Source: Oscillibacter hominis
Lineage (GTDB): Bacteria > Bacillota > Clostridia > Oscillospirales > Oscillospiraceae
DNA: 64,000 nucleotides
Direction of reading: 5' to 3'
Assembly: GCF_014334055.1 (NCBI RefSeq)
Contig: NZ_CP060490.1
Span: 186,001 to 250,000, forward strand
Position 1 is the first letter of the stretch. The number at the start of each line of letters is the position of its first letter. The notes beneath the pieces were generated by a model that was not told the origin of the DNA, made no database searches, and saw nothing but the letters and a program-made list of their open reading frames with translations. The translations under genes were made by a program, and so were the position numbers. Shown piece after piece: positions 17,850 to 26,485 of the stretch.

Positions 17850-19252
17850 GCAATACATCCATTCTTGTGGTGGGCGGCGGCCCCGGCGGCTATGTGGCGG
17901 CCATCCGCGCGGCCCAGTTAGGCGCCGACGTGACGCTGATCGAGCGGGAGCACCTGGGGGGGACCTGCCTGAACGTGGGCTGCATCCCCACCAAGTGCCT
18001 GCTGCACAGCGCGGAACTCCTCTCCCAGATCCGGGAGCAGGGCGCGGAGATCGGCGTCAGGGTCACCGGGGCGGAGGTCGATTTCCCCCAGGTCATCGCC
18101 CACAAGGACGCCGTGTCCAAAAAGCTGACCGGCGGCATCGCCAATCTGCTGAAAAACAACAAGGTGGCCCGGGTGGACGGTACGGCGGAGTTCACCGCCC
18201 CCGGGAGGCTGCTGGTGAAAAAGAGCGACGGCACAGAGGAAGAGATGACAGCGGACAAGATCATCCTGGCCACCGGGTCCATCAATGCGGTGCCTCCCAT
18301 CCCCGGCATCCGGGAGAATGAAAACTGCATCGACTCCACCGGGGCGCTGAGTCTGGATCATTTGCCCGCCAGTATGATCGTCATCGGCGGCGGCGTCATC
18401 GGCCTGGAGATCGCCTGCGCCTATGCGGCCTTCGGCACCAAGATCACTGTGGTGGAGATGATGCCCGCCATGCTGCCCATGATGGATGGAGAGCTGACCC
18501 GCCTGGGCCAGCGCCATATGCGCAAGATGGGCATTGATTTCCACCTGGAGACCCCGGTGCAGTCCGTGGAGGCCGTGGAGGGCGGCGTGCGGGTCAACTG
18601 CAAGGATAAAAAGGGTGAGGACGTCTCCTTTGAGGCGGAGAAGGTGCTGGTGGCGGTGGGCCGCCGGGCCAACACCGAGAGATTGAACCTGGCCGCGGGA
18701 GGCATTGAGAACGACCGGGGCCGCATCCTGGTCAACGACCGGATGGAGACCAACGTGCCCGGCGTTTACGCCATCGGCGACTGTGTGTTCGGCCGGGCCC
18801 AGCTGGCCCACACCGCTTCCGCCATGGGCGAGGTGGCCGTGGAGAACGCCATGGGTCTGGACGCGGCTTACGATGAGTCCACCAATCCCACCTGTGTCTA
18901 CATTGAGCCGGAGTGCGCCGGCGTGGGCCTCACCGAGGAACAGGCCAAGGCCCGGGAACTGGATTACATCGTGGGCAAGTTCCCCATGGCCGCCAACGGC
19001 AAGGCTCTTATCCTCAACGGCGGCGAGGGACTGGTGAAGATCATTGCCAACCGCTCCGACAATAAGGTGATCGGCATGCACATCATCGGGCCCCGGGCCA
19101 CGGACCTCATCTCCGAGGGTGCTCTGGCCATCCGCATGGGCGCCACCGTGGACGACATCATCGAGACCATCCACTCCCACCCCACCGTCACCGAAGCGGT
19201 GCGGGAGGCGGCGCTGAATGTGGAGAAACGTGCCATCCACAGCCGCAATTGA
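17846..19252 (+). CDS. lpdA: Dihydrolipoyl dehydrogenase
   Basis: A 468-residue class I disulfide oxidoreductase that re-oxidises dihydrolipoyl groups with NAD. N-terminal FAD site GGGPGGYVAAIRAAQLG, redox disulfide GGTCLNVGCIPTKCLL, NAD site GGGVIGLEIACAYAAFG, second FAD motif GVYAIGDC, and the C-terminal HSHPTVTEAVREA with the active-site His. All key residues are present. Co-translated with lplA. Probably the shared E3 of a glycine cleavage or 2-oxoacid dehydrogenase complex, which is inference from the pairing with lipoate ligase. Confidence 0.95.
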   Translation: MSNTSILVVGGGPGGYVAAIRAAQLGADVTLIEREHLGGTCLNVGCIPTKCLLHSAELLSQIREQGAEIGVRVTGAEVDFPQVIAHKDAVSKKLTGGIANLLKNNKVARVDGTAEFTAPGRLLVKKSDGTEEEMTADKIILATGSINAVPPIPGIRENENCIDSTGALSLDHLPASMIVIGGGVIGLEIACAYAAFGTKITVVEMMPAMLPMMDGELTRLGQRHMRKMGIDFHLETPVQSVEAVEGGVRVNCKDKKGEDVSFEAEKVLVAVGRRANTERLNLAAGGIENDRGRILVNDRMETNVPGVYAIGDCVFGRAQLAHTASAMGEVAVENAMGLDAAYDESTNPTCVYIEPECAGVGLTEEQAKARELDYIVGKFPMAANGKALILNGGEGLVKIIANRSDNKVIGMHIIGPRATDLISEGALAIRMGATVDDIIETIHSHPTVTEAVREAALNVEKRAIHSRN

Positions 19253-19403
19253 CACCATTTCCGGCTGTTTTCCCAGGGAACAGGAAGAACAATTTCGTCC
19301 GAAAACTAATGAAAATTCCGTCAGAATGGAAGCATCCGGGAAAAAATAGATATCAGAAAAAACAAAATCACAAGATACAGCAATTTTTTAGCGCTTCCTT
19401 CTA

Positions 19404-19431
19404 TTTACTAACTGCTCTTGTGTGCTATGCT
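19404..19431 (+). promoter_or_regulatory. Possible promoter of the hydroxyglutarate cluster
   Basis: TTTACT (19404-19409), 16 bp spacer, TATGCT (19426-19431). Neither hexamer is consensus, but it is the best pair I see in the 270 bp between lpdA and hgdC. The leader would be about 85 bases. Confidence 0.4.
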
Positions 19432-19522
19432 TAGGGTAGCCTAAGAAAGGTATGATCAGCGTTTCCACCCCGAACAGACGGCGCCACGGCGCCGGGGAGG
19501 AGACAGGAAAGGGATTTTCAGC

Positions 19523-20311
19523 ATGTATACAATGGGAATCGATGTGGGTTCCACCGCCTCCAAATGCATTGTACTGAAGGATGGGCATGAGATTGTGGGC
19601 AAGTCCCTGGTCTCGGTGGGCGCCGGCACCAGCGGCCCGGCCCGTGCCATTCGCGAGGTGTTGGAAAACTGCAATATGAAGCGTGAGGATATGGGCTATG
19701 TGCTGGCCACCGGTTATGGCCGCAATTCGCTGGAGGGCATCGCCGACCAGCAGATGAGCGAGCTGAGCTGCCACGCGCGCGGCGCCTATTTCCTCTTTCC
19801 GAAGGTGCGTACGGTCATTGATATCGGCGGACAGGACGTGAAAATCCTGGAGATTGAAAACGGCATGATGGTGAACTTTGCCATGAACGACAAGTGCGCC
19901 GCCGGAACCGGCCGCTTTTTGGATGTGATGGCCCGGGTGCTGGAGGTGAAGGTGGAGGATTTGGCCCCTCTGGGCGCCCAGTCCACCGTGGAGGTGGGCA
20001 TCAGCTCCACCTGCACCGTCTTTGCCGAGAGCGAGGTCATCAGCCAGCTGGCCAAGGGCACCGACAAGCGGGATATCATCAACGGCATCCACCGCAGTGT
20101 GGCCAGCCGCGTGGTGGGCCTGGCCCACCGCATCGGTGTGCGGGACGAGGTGGTCATGACCGGCGGTGTGGCCCAGAACTACGGTGTGGTCAACGCCCTG
20201 CAAAAAGAGCTGGGCCACGAAATCCACACCTCGCCCCTGACCCAGTACAACGGTGCGCTGGGGGCCGCATTGTTTGCCTATCAGCGCTATCAAAAGGAGC
20301 AGGAGGCGTGA
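19523..20311 (+). CDS. hgdC: Activator of (R)-2-hydroxyglutaryl-CoA dehydratase
   Basis: A 262-residue ATPase of the BadF/BadG/BcrA/BcrD fold. As a homodimer with one bridging [4Fe-4S] cluster it drives one electron into the dehydratase at the cost of ATP. Actin-like phosphate loops [11 protein letters not shown] and IDIGGQDVK are clear. The two cluster cysteines, Cys127 and Cys166 in Acidaminococcus fermentans, correspond to Cys125 (DKCAAGTG) and Cys164 ([12 protein letters not shown]). RBS area is weak by eye. It heads hgdC-hgdA-hgdB-gcdA-gcdD-gcdC, with a 57 bp gap before hgdA. Confidence 0.95.
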   Translation: MYTMGIDVGSTASKCIVLKDGHEIVGKSLVSVGAGTSGPARAIREVLENCNMKREDMGYVLATGYGRNSLEGIADQQMSELSCHARGAYFLFPKVRTVIDIGGQDVKILEIENGMMVNFAMNDKCAAGTGRFLDVMARVLEVKVEDLAPLGAQSTVEVGISSTCTVFAESEVISQLAKGTDKRDIINGIHRSVASRVVGLAHRIGVRDEVVMTGGVAQNYGVVNALQKELGHEIHTSPLTQYNGALGAALFAYQRYQKEQEA

Positions 20312-20368
20312 GCGCCCCCTGCATGAAAATAAGAAAATTATTGAAAAAGAGTAGGGAGGAAAACGATC

Positions 20369-21820
20369 ATGGCAAAAACAGTTAGCCCCGGCGTAGCTGC
20401 GCTGCGCAAGGTGGTGGATGACGTTCATGCAGACGCCCGTAAAGCCCATGCGGAGGGTAAGTTGGTAGGCTGGTCCAGTTCCAAGTTCCCCTGTGAGCTG
20501 GCGGAGGCCTTTGACCTGAACGTCATGTACCCGGAGAATCAGGCCGCCGGCATCGCCGCCAACCGCGACGGCGAGCTCATGTGCCAGGCCGCCGAGGACC
20601 TGGGCTTTGACAACGATATCTGCGGCTACGCCCGCATCTCTTTGGCCTATGCCGCCGGAAAGCGCGCGTCCCGCAAGGTGGACCTGGAGACCGGCGAGTA
20701 CGTCATCAACCCCAACAGCGGCAAGCCCCTCAAGGACGAGAACGGCAACGTGGTCATCGACCCCGAGACCGGCAAGCCCAAGAAAGACCCCAAGACCATG
20801 CAGCCCTATACCGTGCTGGATGACATTTATGAGATCGAGGCGCTGCCTGAGGGCCGGGAGAAGGAGCTGCGCAAGGCGGCCATCAAGCCTTACCGCCAGA
20901 TGCAGATTCCCCAGCCCGATTTCGTGCTCTGCTGCAACAACATCTGCAACTGCATGACCAAGTGGTATGAAAATATTGCCCGGATGCGCAACATCCCCCT
21001 GATCATGATTGACATCCCCTACAACAACACCGTGGATGTACATGATTCCAACGTGGCCTATGTCCGCGCCCAGTTTGACAATGCCATTCACGAGCTGGAG
21101 AAGCTGACCGGCAAGAAGTTCGACGAGAAGAAGTTCGAGCAGGCCTGCGCCAACGCCAACCGCACCGCCAGCGCCTGGCTCCGGGTGTGCGACTACTTAC
21201 AGTACAAGCCCGCTCCCTACAGCGGCTTTGACCTCTTCAACCACATGGCGGATATCGTCACCGCCCGCGGCAAGGTGGAGGCAGCCGAGGCCTTTGAGCT
21301 GCTGGAGAAGGATCTGGCCGAGGCGGTCAAGACCGGGAGCACCACCACGCCCTTCCCCGAGAAGTACCGCGTCATGTTCGAGGGCATCCCCTGCTGGCCC
21401 AAGCTGCCCAACCTGTTCAAGCCCCTGAAGGCCAACGGCGTCAACGTCACCGCTGTGGTGTACGCACCGGCCTTCGGCTTTGTCTACAACAACATCGACG
21501 AGATGGCCCGTGCCTACTACAAGGCCCCCAACAGCGTCTGCATCGAGCAGGGCGTGGATTGGCGCGAGGGCATCTGCCGGGACAACAAGGTGGACGGTGT
21601 TCTGGTCCACTACAACCGCTCCTGCAAGCCCTGGTCCGGCTACATGGCCGAGATGCAGCGCCGCTTCACCGCGGACTTGGGTGTGCCCTGCGCCGGTTTT
21701 GACGGCGACCAGGCCGACCCCCGCAACTTCAACGAGGCCCAGTACGAGACCCGCGTGCAGGGCCTGGTGGAGGCCATGGAGGCCATGAAAGACAAGAAAG
21801 CCAAGGAGGAGAATGCGTGA
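20369..21820 (+). CDS. hgdA: (R)-2-hydroxyglutaryl-CoA dehydratase alpha subunit
   Basis: A 483-residue subunit of the radical dehydratase that turns (R)-2-hydroxyglutaryl-CoA into (E)-glutaconyl-CoA. Cluster-ligand Cys candidates are in KFPCELAEAF and FVLCCNNICNCMTKWYEN; the conserved WSGYMAEMQRRF and GFDGDQADPRNF blocks follow. A hydrophilic loop with imperfect Gly-Lys-Pro repeats (about residues 105-145) separates two halves; from memory the A. fermentans protein has a comparable loop and similar length, so I do not treat it as an insertion. RBS GGGAGG precedes the ATG. Overlaps hgdB at TGATG. Confidence 0.95.
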   Translation: MAKTVSPGVAALRKVVDDVHADARKAHAEGKLVGWSSSKFPCELAEAFDLNVMYPENQAAGIAANRDGELMCQAAEDLGFDNDICGYARISLAYAAGKRASRKVDLETGEYVINPNSGKPLKDENGNVVIDPETGKPKKDPKTMQPYTVLDDIYEIEALPEGREKELRKAAIKPYRQMQIPQPDFVLCCNNICNCMTKWYENIARMRNIPLIMIDIPYNNTVDVHDSNVAYVRAQFDNAIHELEKLTGKKFDEKKFEQACANANRTASAWLRVCDYLQYKPAPYSGFDLFNHMADIVTARGKVEAAEAFELLEKDLAEAVKTGSTTTPFPEKYRVMFEGIPCWPKLPNLFKPLKANGVNVTAVVYAPAFGFVYNNIDEMARAYYKAPNSVCIEQGVDWREGICRDNKVDGVLVHYNRSCKPWSGYMAEMQRRFTADLGVPCAGFDGDQADPRNFNEAQYETRVQGLVEAMEAMKDKKAKEENA

Positions 21821-22962
21821 TGAGTATTGATACTTTGGTTCAGGAGTTCAGCCAGATTGCGGCCAACCCCAAGGCCCAGCTGGAAGCCTATAAAAAGCAG
21901 GGCAAAAAGTGCATCGGCGTGATGCCCTACTATGCCCCCGAGGAACTGGTGGATGCCGCCGGCATGGTGCCCTTCGGCATGTGGGGCAGCAACGACAAGA
22001 CCATCAGCCGCGCCAAGGAATACTGCGCCACCTTCTACTGCACCATCGCCCAGCTGGATTTGGAGATGCTGTTAGACGGCACCATGGACCTTTTGGACGG
22101 CGTCATCACCCCCACCATCTGCGATACCCTGCGCCCCATGAGCCAGAACATCCGCGTGGCCATGAGCGAGAAGCTGCCCTGCATTTTCCTGGCCCATCCC
22201 CAGTACCGCAGGCCCGAGTTCGGCCTGAAGTTCTGCGTGGACCAGTACACCAACGTCCGCACCGAGCTGGAGAAGATTGCCGGCGCGCCCATTGCGGACG
22301 AGGCGATCCTCAACTCCATCAAGGTCTATAACAAGAGCCGCGCCGCCCGCCGTGAGTTTGCCAAACTGGCCAACGAGCATTGCGACGTCATCACCCCCAC
22401 CAAGCGCAGCGCCGTTTTGAAGGCCGCCTGGTTCATGCCCAAGGCGGAGTACACAGAAAAGCTCCAGCAGCTCAACAGCGAGCTGAAGGCCCTGCCCGTG
22501 TGCAAGTGGAAGGGCACCAAGGTGGTCACCTCCGGCATCATCTGCGACAACCCCAAGCTGCTGGAAATCTTTGAGGAGAACAACATCGCCATTGCCGCCG
22601 ACGACGTGGCCCACGAGAGCCGCGCCTTCCGTGTGGACGCTCCCGAGTCCGGCGATCCCATCCTGGCGCTGGCGCATCAGTTTGCCGATCAGGACTATGA
22701 CGTGCTGCTCTACGACGAGCACTCCAGCGAGAACCGCCGGGGCGAGTTCGTGGCCAACCTGGTCAAAGAGAGCGGGGCCCAGGGCCTGGTGCTGTTCATG
22801 CAGCAGTTCTGCGATCCCGAGGAGATGGAGTACCCCTACCTGAAGAAGGCCCTGGACAGCGCCGGCATCCCCCACATCAAGCTGGGCGTGGATCAGCAGA
22901 TGCGCGATTTCGGCCAGGCCCGGACCGCCATCCAGGCATTTGCCGACGTGATCTCCCTGTAA
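21820..22962 (+). CDS. hgdB: (R)-2-hydroxyglutaryl-CoA dehydratase beta subunit
   Basis: A 380-residue partner of HgdA; the heterodimer holds the [4Fe-4S] clusters used for ketyl-radical dehydration. HgdB/FldC/YjiM-family signatures include GVMPYYAPEELVDAAGMVPFGMWG at the N-terminus, DTLRPMSQNIR in the middle, and the C-terminal GLVLFMQQFCDPEEMEYPYLKKAL with a Cys. The ATG at 21820 overlaps the hgdA stop (TGATG) and has AGGAGG upstream; a GTG one codon earlier is also possible. A 48 bp gap separates it from gcdA. Confidence 0.95.
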   Translation: MSIDTLVQEFSQIAANPKAQLEAYKKQGKKCIGVMPYYAPEELVDAAGMVPFGMWGSNDKTISRAKEYCATFYCTIAQLDLEMLLDGTMDLLDGVITPTICDTLRPMSQNIRVAMSEKLPCIFLAHPQYRRPEFGLKFCVDQYTNVRTELEKIAGAPIADEAILNSIKVYNKSRAARREFAKLANEHCDVITPTKRSAVLKAAWFMPKAEYTEKLQQLNSELKALPVCKWKGTKVVTSGIICDNPKLLEIFEENNIAIAADDVAHESRAFRVDAPESGDPILALAHQFADQDYDVLLYDEHSSENRRGEFVANLVKESGAQGLVLFMQQFCDPEEMEYPYLKKALDSAGIPHIKLGVDQQMRDFGQARTAIQAFADVISL

Positions 22963-23010
22963 GTTCAGAGTGTGACCCGGAAACGATAAATTTATATAAG
23001 GTGGTATTTT

Positions 23011-24777
23011 ATGAGCACATTCGGTTACTCGATGCCCTCCTATTTTCAGAACATGCCGCAGATCGGCACAGCTCTGAACGCGGTGAATGAGGAGAACGCA
23101 AAATCCCTGAAGGATATTGAAAGCGAGCTGGAGGCCAAGTCCGAGGCTGCCCTGAGCGCGGGCCGCTCCGACGAGTCCCTCAACGCCGCCGGCCAGATGA
23201 CCGCCCGTCAGCGCGTCAAGCTGCTGGTGGACGAGGGCACCTGGTGCCCCCTGAACAGCCTCTACAATCCCGGCGACAACAAGGACGGCAGCACCGGCGT
23301 CATCACAGGCCTCGGCAAGATCCACGACAAGTGGGCCGTCATCATCGCCTCTGACAATAAGAAGCTGGCCGGCGCCTGGGTGCCTGGCCAGGCATTGAAG
23401 CTGACCCGCGCCACCGACATCGCCAAGCAGCTGCGCATCCCCCTGGTCTACGTCCTCAACTGCTCCGGCGTGAAGCTGGATGAGCAGGAGAAGGTCTACG
23501 CCGGCCGTGTGGGCGGCGGCACCCCCTTCTACCGCCATGCCGAGCTGGAGCAGATGGGTATCCCCGTCATCGTCGGCATCTACGGCACCAACCCCGCCGG
23601 CGGCGGCTACCACTCCATCAGCCCCACCATCCTGATCGCCCATGAAAAGGCCAACATGGCCGTGGGCGGCGCCGGCATCGTGGGCGGCATGAACCCCAAG
23701 GGCTATGTGGATCAGGAGGCCGCCCAGGCCCTGATCGATGCCACCGTCAAGGCCGGTAAGGTGGATCCTCCCGGAGCCGTACATATCCACTTTGGCGAGA
23801 CCGGCTTCTTCCGCGAGGTCTATGCCGAGGAAGAGGGCGTTTTGGGCGCCATCAAGAAGTACATGGATGCCATCCCCGCCTACAACGAGAACTTCTTCCG
23901 CGTGGATGAGCCCAAGCAGCCCGCCCACACCGGTGAAGAGCTGTACTCCCGCGTGCCCCTGAACCAGCGCCGCGCCTACGACGTCCGTGAGGTGCTGGCC
24001 TGCCTCTTTGACAACAGCGAGTTTTTGGAGTACAAGAACGGCTACGGCCCCGAGATCGTCTGCGGCCTGGCCAAGGTCAACGGGCTTTTGACCGGCGTCA
24101 TCACCAACTATCAGGGCCTGATCCCCAACTACCCCGACTACCGTGGTGAGGGTGCCATGGGCGTGGGTGGCAAGCTGTATCGCCAGGGCCTCATCAAGAT
24201 GAACGAGTTCGTCACCATGTGCGGCCGTGACCGCCTGCCCATTGTGTGGATCCAGGATACCACCGGCATCGACGTGGGCGATCCCGCCGAGAAGGCCGAG
24301 CTGCTGGGCCTGGGCCAGTCTCTGATCTACTCCATCGAGAACTCCAAGGTGCCTCAGCTGGAGATCACCCTGCGCAAGGGCACCGCTGCCGCCCACTATG
24401 TCATGGGCGGCCCCCAGGGCAACAACACCAACGTGTTCAGCCTGGGTACCGCTGCCACCGAGGTCTACGTCATGCACGGCGAGACCGCTGCGGCCGCCAT
24501 GTACGCGCGCCGTTTGGTGAAGGATCAGAAGGAGGGCAAGGACCTGGAGCCCACCATCGAAAAGATGAATAAGCTGATCCAGGATTACACCAAGAACTCC
24601 CGTCCCGACTTCTGCGCCAAGGTGGGCTTTGTGGATGAGATCGTAAAGCTGGATGAACTGCGCCGCTATATCTGCGCCTTCGTCGGCTCCGCCTATCAGA
24701 ATCCCCAGTCCATCTGCCCCTTCCACCAGATGATGACGCCCCGCATTCTCCGGGACTGGGATAATCTGAAGAAATAA
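23011..24777 (+). CDS. gcdA: Glutaconyl-CoA decarboxylase alpha subunit (carboxyltransferase)
   Basis: A 588-residue carboxyltransferase that moves the carboxyl group of glutaconyl-CoA to biotin on GcdC, leaving crotonyl-CoA. It has the two crotonase-like halves of the family: an acyl-CoA/oxyanion region (GTNPAGGGYHSISPTILIAHEKANMAVGGAG is split between them) and the biotin-side half with GEGAMGVGGKLYRQGL, QDTTGIDVGDPAEKAE and GNNTNVFSLGTAATEVYVMHGETAAAAMYARRL. The length matches A. fermentans GcdA (587, recalled). RBS AAGGTGG sits before ATG 23011. Confidence 0.9.
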   Translation: MSTFGYSMPSYFQNMPQIGTALNAVNEENAKSLKDIESELEAKSEAALSAGRSDESLNAAGQMTARQRVKLLVDEGTWCPLNSLYNPGDNKDGSTGVITGLGKIHDKWAVIIASDNKKLAGAWVPGQALKLTRATDIAKQLRIPLVYVLNCSGVKLDEQEKVYAGRVGGGTPFYRHAELEQMGIPVIVGIYGTNPAGGGYHSISPTILIAHEKANMAVGGAGIVGGMNPKGYVDQEAAQALIDATVKAGKVDPPGAVHIHFGETGFFREVYAEEEGVLGAIKKYMDAIPAYNENFFRVDEPKQPAHTGEELYSRVPLNQRRAYDVREVLACLFDNSEFLEYKNGYGPEIVCGLAKVNGLLTGVITNYQGLIPNYPDYRGEGAMGVGGKLYRQGLIKMNEFVTMCGRDRLPIVWIQDTTGIDVGDPAEKAELLGLGQSLIYSIENSKVPQLEITLRKGTAAAHYVMGGPQGNNTNVFSLGTAATEVYVMHGETAAAAMYARRLVKDQKEGKDLEPTIEKMNKLIQDYTKNSRPDFCAKVGFVDEIVKLDELRRYICAFVGSAYQNPQSICPFHQMMTPRILRDWDNLKK

Positions 24778-24791
24778 GCTGAGGTGAGTAT

Positions 24792-25109
24792 ATGTCCGGT
24801 ATAGAGTCACTGGGCGTATCTCTCGTCAGTATGGGTATCGTCTTTACCGGCTTGATCATTCTGATGGTCATTCTAAAACTGTTCCCCCTTGTCTTCCGCG
24901 TCAAGGCGGCGCCGGAGCAGGCCGGGAAGACGGATACCGACGACGGTGAGCTGATTGCGATCCTGACGGCCGCGATCTACGCCTTTGAGCAAAAGAGAAA
25001 AGCCAACCCCATGGTCCGCAGCGGCGGAGATACCTATCGCGCTGTTGCAACCGACATTGTTGTAACCGATCCTATGGTGCGTGACTGTGTGCACGTGAAT
25101 CAGGACTAA
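24792..25109 (+). CDS. gcdD: Glutaconyl-CoA decarboxylase delta subunit (OadG family)
   Basis: A 105-residue small membrane subunit. One N-terminal helix (about residues 8-32, SLVSMGIVFTGLIILMVILK) is followed by a charged linker and the ELIAILTAAIYAFE segment seen in OadG/MmdD/GcdD proteins. These hold the soluble carboxyltransferase and biotin protein to the membrane beta subunit of the decarboxylase sodium pump. It lies between gcdA and gcdC, 14 and 15 bp from each, which supports the assignment. Confidence 0.85.
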   Translation: MSGIESLGVSLVSMGIVFTGLIILMVILKLFPLVFRVKAAPEQAGKTDTDDGELIAILTAAIYAFEQKRKANPMVRSGGDTYRAVATDIVVTDPMVRDCVHVNQD

Positions 25110-25124
25110 GGAGAGAATCGAACT

Positions 25125-25535
25125 ATGAGAGCTTATACCATTACTGTCAATGGCAAGACCTATGACGTCGAGGTGGCTGAGAAGGAAGTCGACGGCGGCG
25201 TCCAGATCCAGAAAGTGACCCCCGTGGCTGCCGCCCCCAAGGCCGCCGCTCCTGCTCCCGCCGCGGCTCCCGCACCTGCGGCCGCCCCTGCCGCTCCCAA
25301 GGCCGCCGCTCCCGCCGGCGGCGCCGGCGTCCTGACCGCCCCCATGGTGGGCAAGGTGCTGAGCATCCCCGTCAAGGAGGGTGACGCGGTGAAGGCCGGC
25401 CAGGTGGTGCTGACTTTCGAGGCCATGAAGATGGAGAACGAGGTCATGGCCCCCGCCGCTGGAACCGTGCAGAAGGTTTTTGTCAGCGTCGGCGCCGACC
25501 TGGAGGCCGGCCAGCAGCTGGTGCAGATCGGCTGA
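25125..25535 (+). CDS. gcdC: Glutaconyl-CoA decarboxylase biotin carrier subunit
   Basis: A 136-residue biotin carrier. Residues 1-33 form an N-terminal pairing segment (MRAYTITVNGKTYDVEV), 34-67 a flexible Ala-Pro linker, and 68-136 the biotinyl domain with FEAMKMENEV and target Lys102. The carboxybiotin made by GcdA is decarboxylated by the membrane beta subunit to pump Na+. The next plus-strand element is a strong terminator; no gcdB follows. Confidence 0.95.
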   Translation: MRAYTITVNGKTYDVEVAEKEVDGGVQIQKVTPVAAAPKAAAPAPAAAPAPAAAPAAPKAAAPAGGAGVLTAPMVGKVLSIPVKEGDAVKAGQVVLTFEAMKMENEVMAPAAGTVQKVFVSVGADLEAGQQLVQIG

Positions 25536-25561
25536 TTACCGCGCTTCTCAATTTCTTTCAT

Positions 25562-25612
25562 AAGCGGCAAGCGCCGCCCCATTCGATTGGGGCGGCGCTT
25601 GCCGCTTTTTTC
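25562..25612 (+). terminator. Terminator of the hgd-gcd operon
   Basis: A 19 bp perfect stem (25562-25580 with 25589-25607, core GGCAAGCGCCGCCCC) and six T. One of the strongest hairpins in the window, so transcription probably ends here. Confidence 0.92.
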
Positions 25613-25627
25613 ATGCAAAAGGGCGGG

Positions 25628-25666
25628 AAAAAGATCATCCCGGCCAATTATAAGGCCGGGATGATC
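25628..25666 (-). terminator. Terminator of the gctA-gctB operon
   Basis: On the minus strand a 13 bp stem GATCATCCCGGCC / GGCCGGGATGATC (25633-25645 and 25654-25666) is followed by five T, six bases after the gctB stop. Confidence 0.88.
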
Positions 25667-25671
25667 GGTGC

Positions 25672-26469
25672 TTATTTCTTCTTCGGCAGCTTGATGAAGA
25701 CCTGACCGGGGTCGATCTCCTCGCGGATGACGCGGATGATCTCCTCGCTGGGGCCGTCCATCAACTGGGCACGGGAGACGTCCACCTCGAACCCGGTGTT
25801 CTCCTGAACCATCTCAGGGGAGGAGAACGGATAGTAATAGGCCAGGTACATGCGCTTGGTGTCCTCGTCAAACTTCATGATGCCAAGGTCAGTGACCACC
25901 ATCTGGGGGCCGCGGTTGCCGGGCAGGCCGGCGCGCTCACGTCCGCCGGGGCCGTCCATCCAGCCGCAGCTGGTGATGTAGTCGATCTTATCCATGAAGC
26001 GGCGCTTCTGGTGCTGCATCATGATGATGGTGTTGCAGTATGTAGCGATTCCGTTGGCGCCGCCGGAGCCGGTGAACCGGGTCTTGGGGTTGTGGTAGTC
26101 GCCGATGCTGGTGGAGTTCACGTTGCCGTAGGGGTCGATCTGGGCGCCGCCGATGAAGGCAATCAGACGGTCTTCGTTGTGGAGCCACTCATTGGCCTCA
26201 AAGCCGATGAAGCGGATGTTGGGCCACTGCACGGCGCAGTGGGCCATGAAGCGGTTGTCGCCCACGCTGCGGGGCACTTCGATGGGAGCGCAGTCCATCA
26301 GGCCGCTCTCCACGATGGGATGGCAGGAGGGGCAGACCACCCGCTTGGCCAAAGAGGCGCCGATCAGGGGCAGGCCGGTGCCGACAATGACGATCTGGTT
26401 CTCCTGGATATTTTTAGCAATGGCGTATGCCTGCATTTCTTGTTTTGTATAATTGCTGTATTCAGACAT
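25672..26469 (-). CDS. gctB: Glutaconate CoA-transferase subunit B
   Basis: A 265-residue beta subunit of the enzyme that loads 2-hydroxyglutarate with CoA from acetyl-CoA, supplying the dehydratase. The catalytic Glu of this class is Glu54 in A. fermentans; here Glu54 lies in CHPIVESGLMDC, at the same number. The start is ATG 26469, behind GGGAGGGC; a longer frame begins inside gctA and is less likely. Last gene of gctA-gctB, transcribed toward the hgd-gcd operon, with facing terminators between. Confidence 0.95.
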   Translation of the reverse strand: MSEYSNYTKQEMQAYAIAKNIQENQIVIVGTGLPLIGASLAKRVVCPSCHPIVESGLMDCAPIEVPRSVGDNRFMAHCAVQWPNIRFIGFEANEWLHNEDRLIAFIGGAQIDPYGNVNSTSIGDYHNPKTRFTGSGGANGIATYCNTIIMMQHQKRRFMDKIDYITSCGWMDGPGGRERAGLPGNRGPQMVVTDLGIMKFDEDTKRMYLAYYYPFSSPEMVQENTGFEVDVSRAQLMDGPSEEIIRVIREEIDPGQVFIKLPKKK

Positions 26470-26485
26470 GATTGATGCCCTCCCT

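Noticed and set aside
20670..20810. Repeat-like Gly-Lys-Pro loop in HgdA as a novel insertion
   Set aside because: The A. fermentans protein, as far as I recall it, has a comparable loop and nearly the same length, so it seems to be a family feature.
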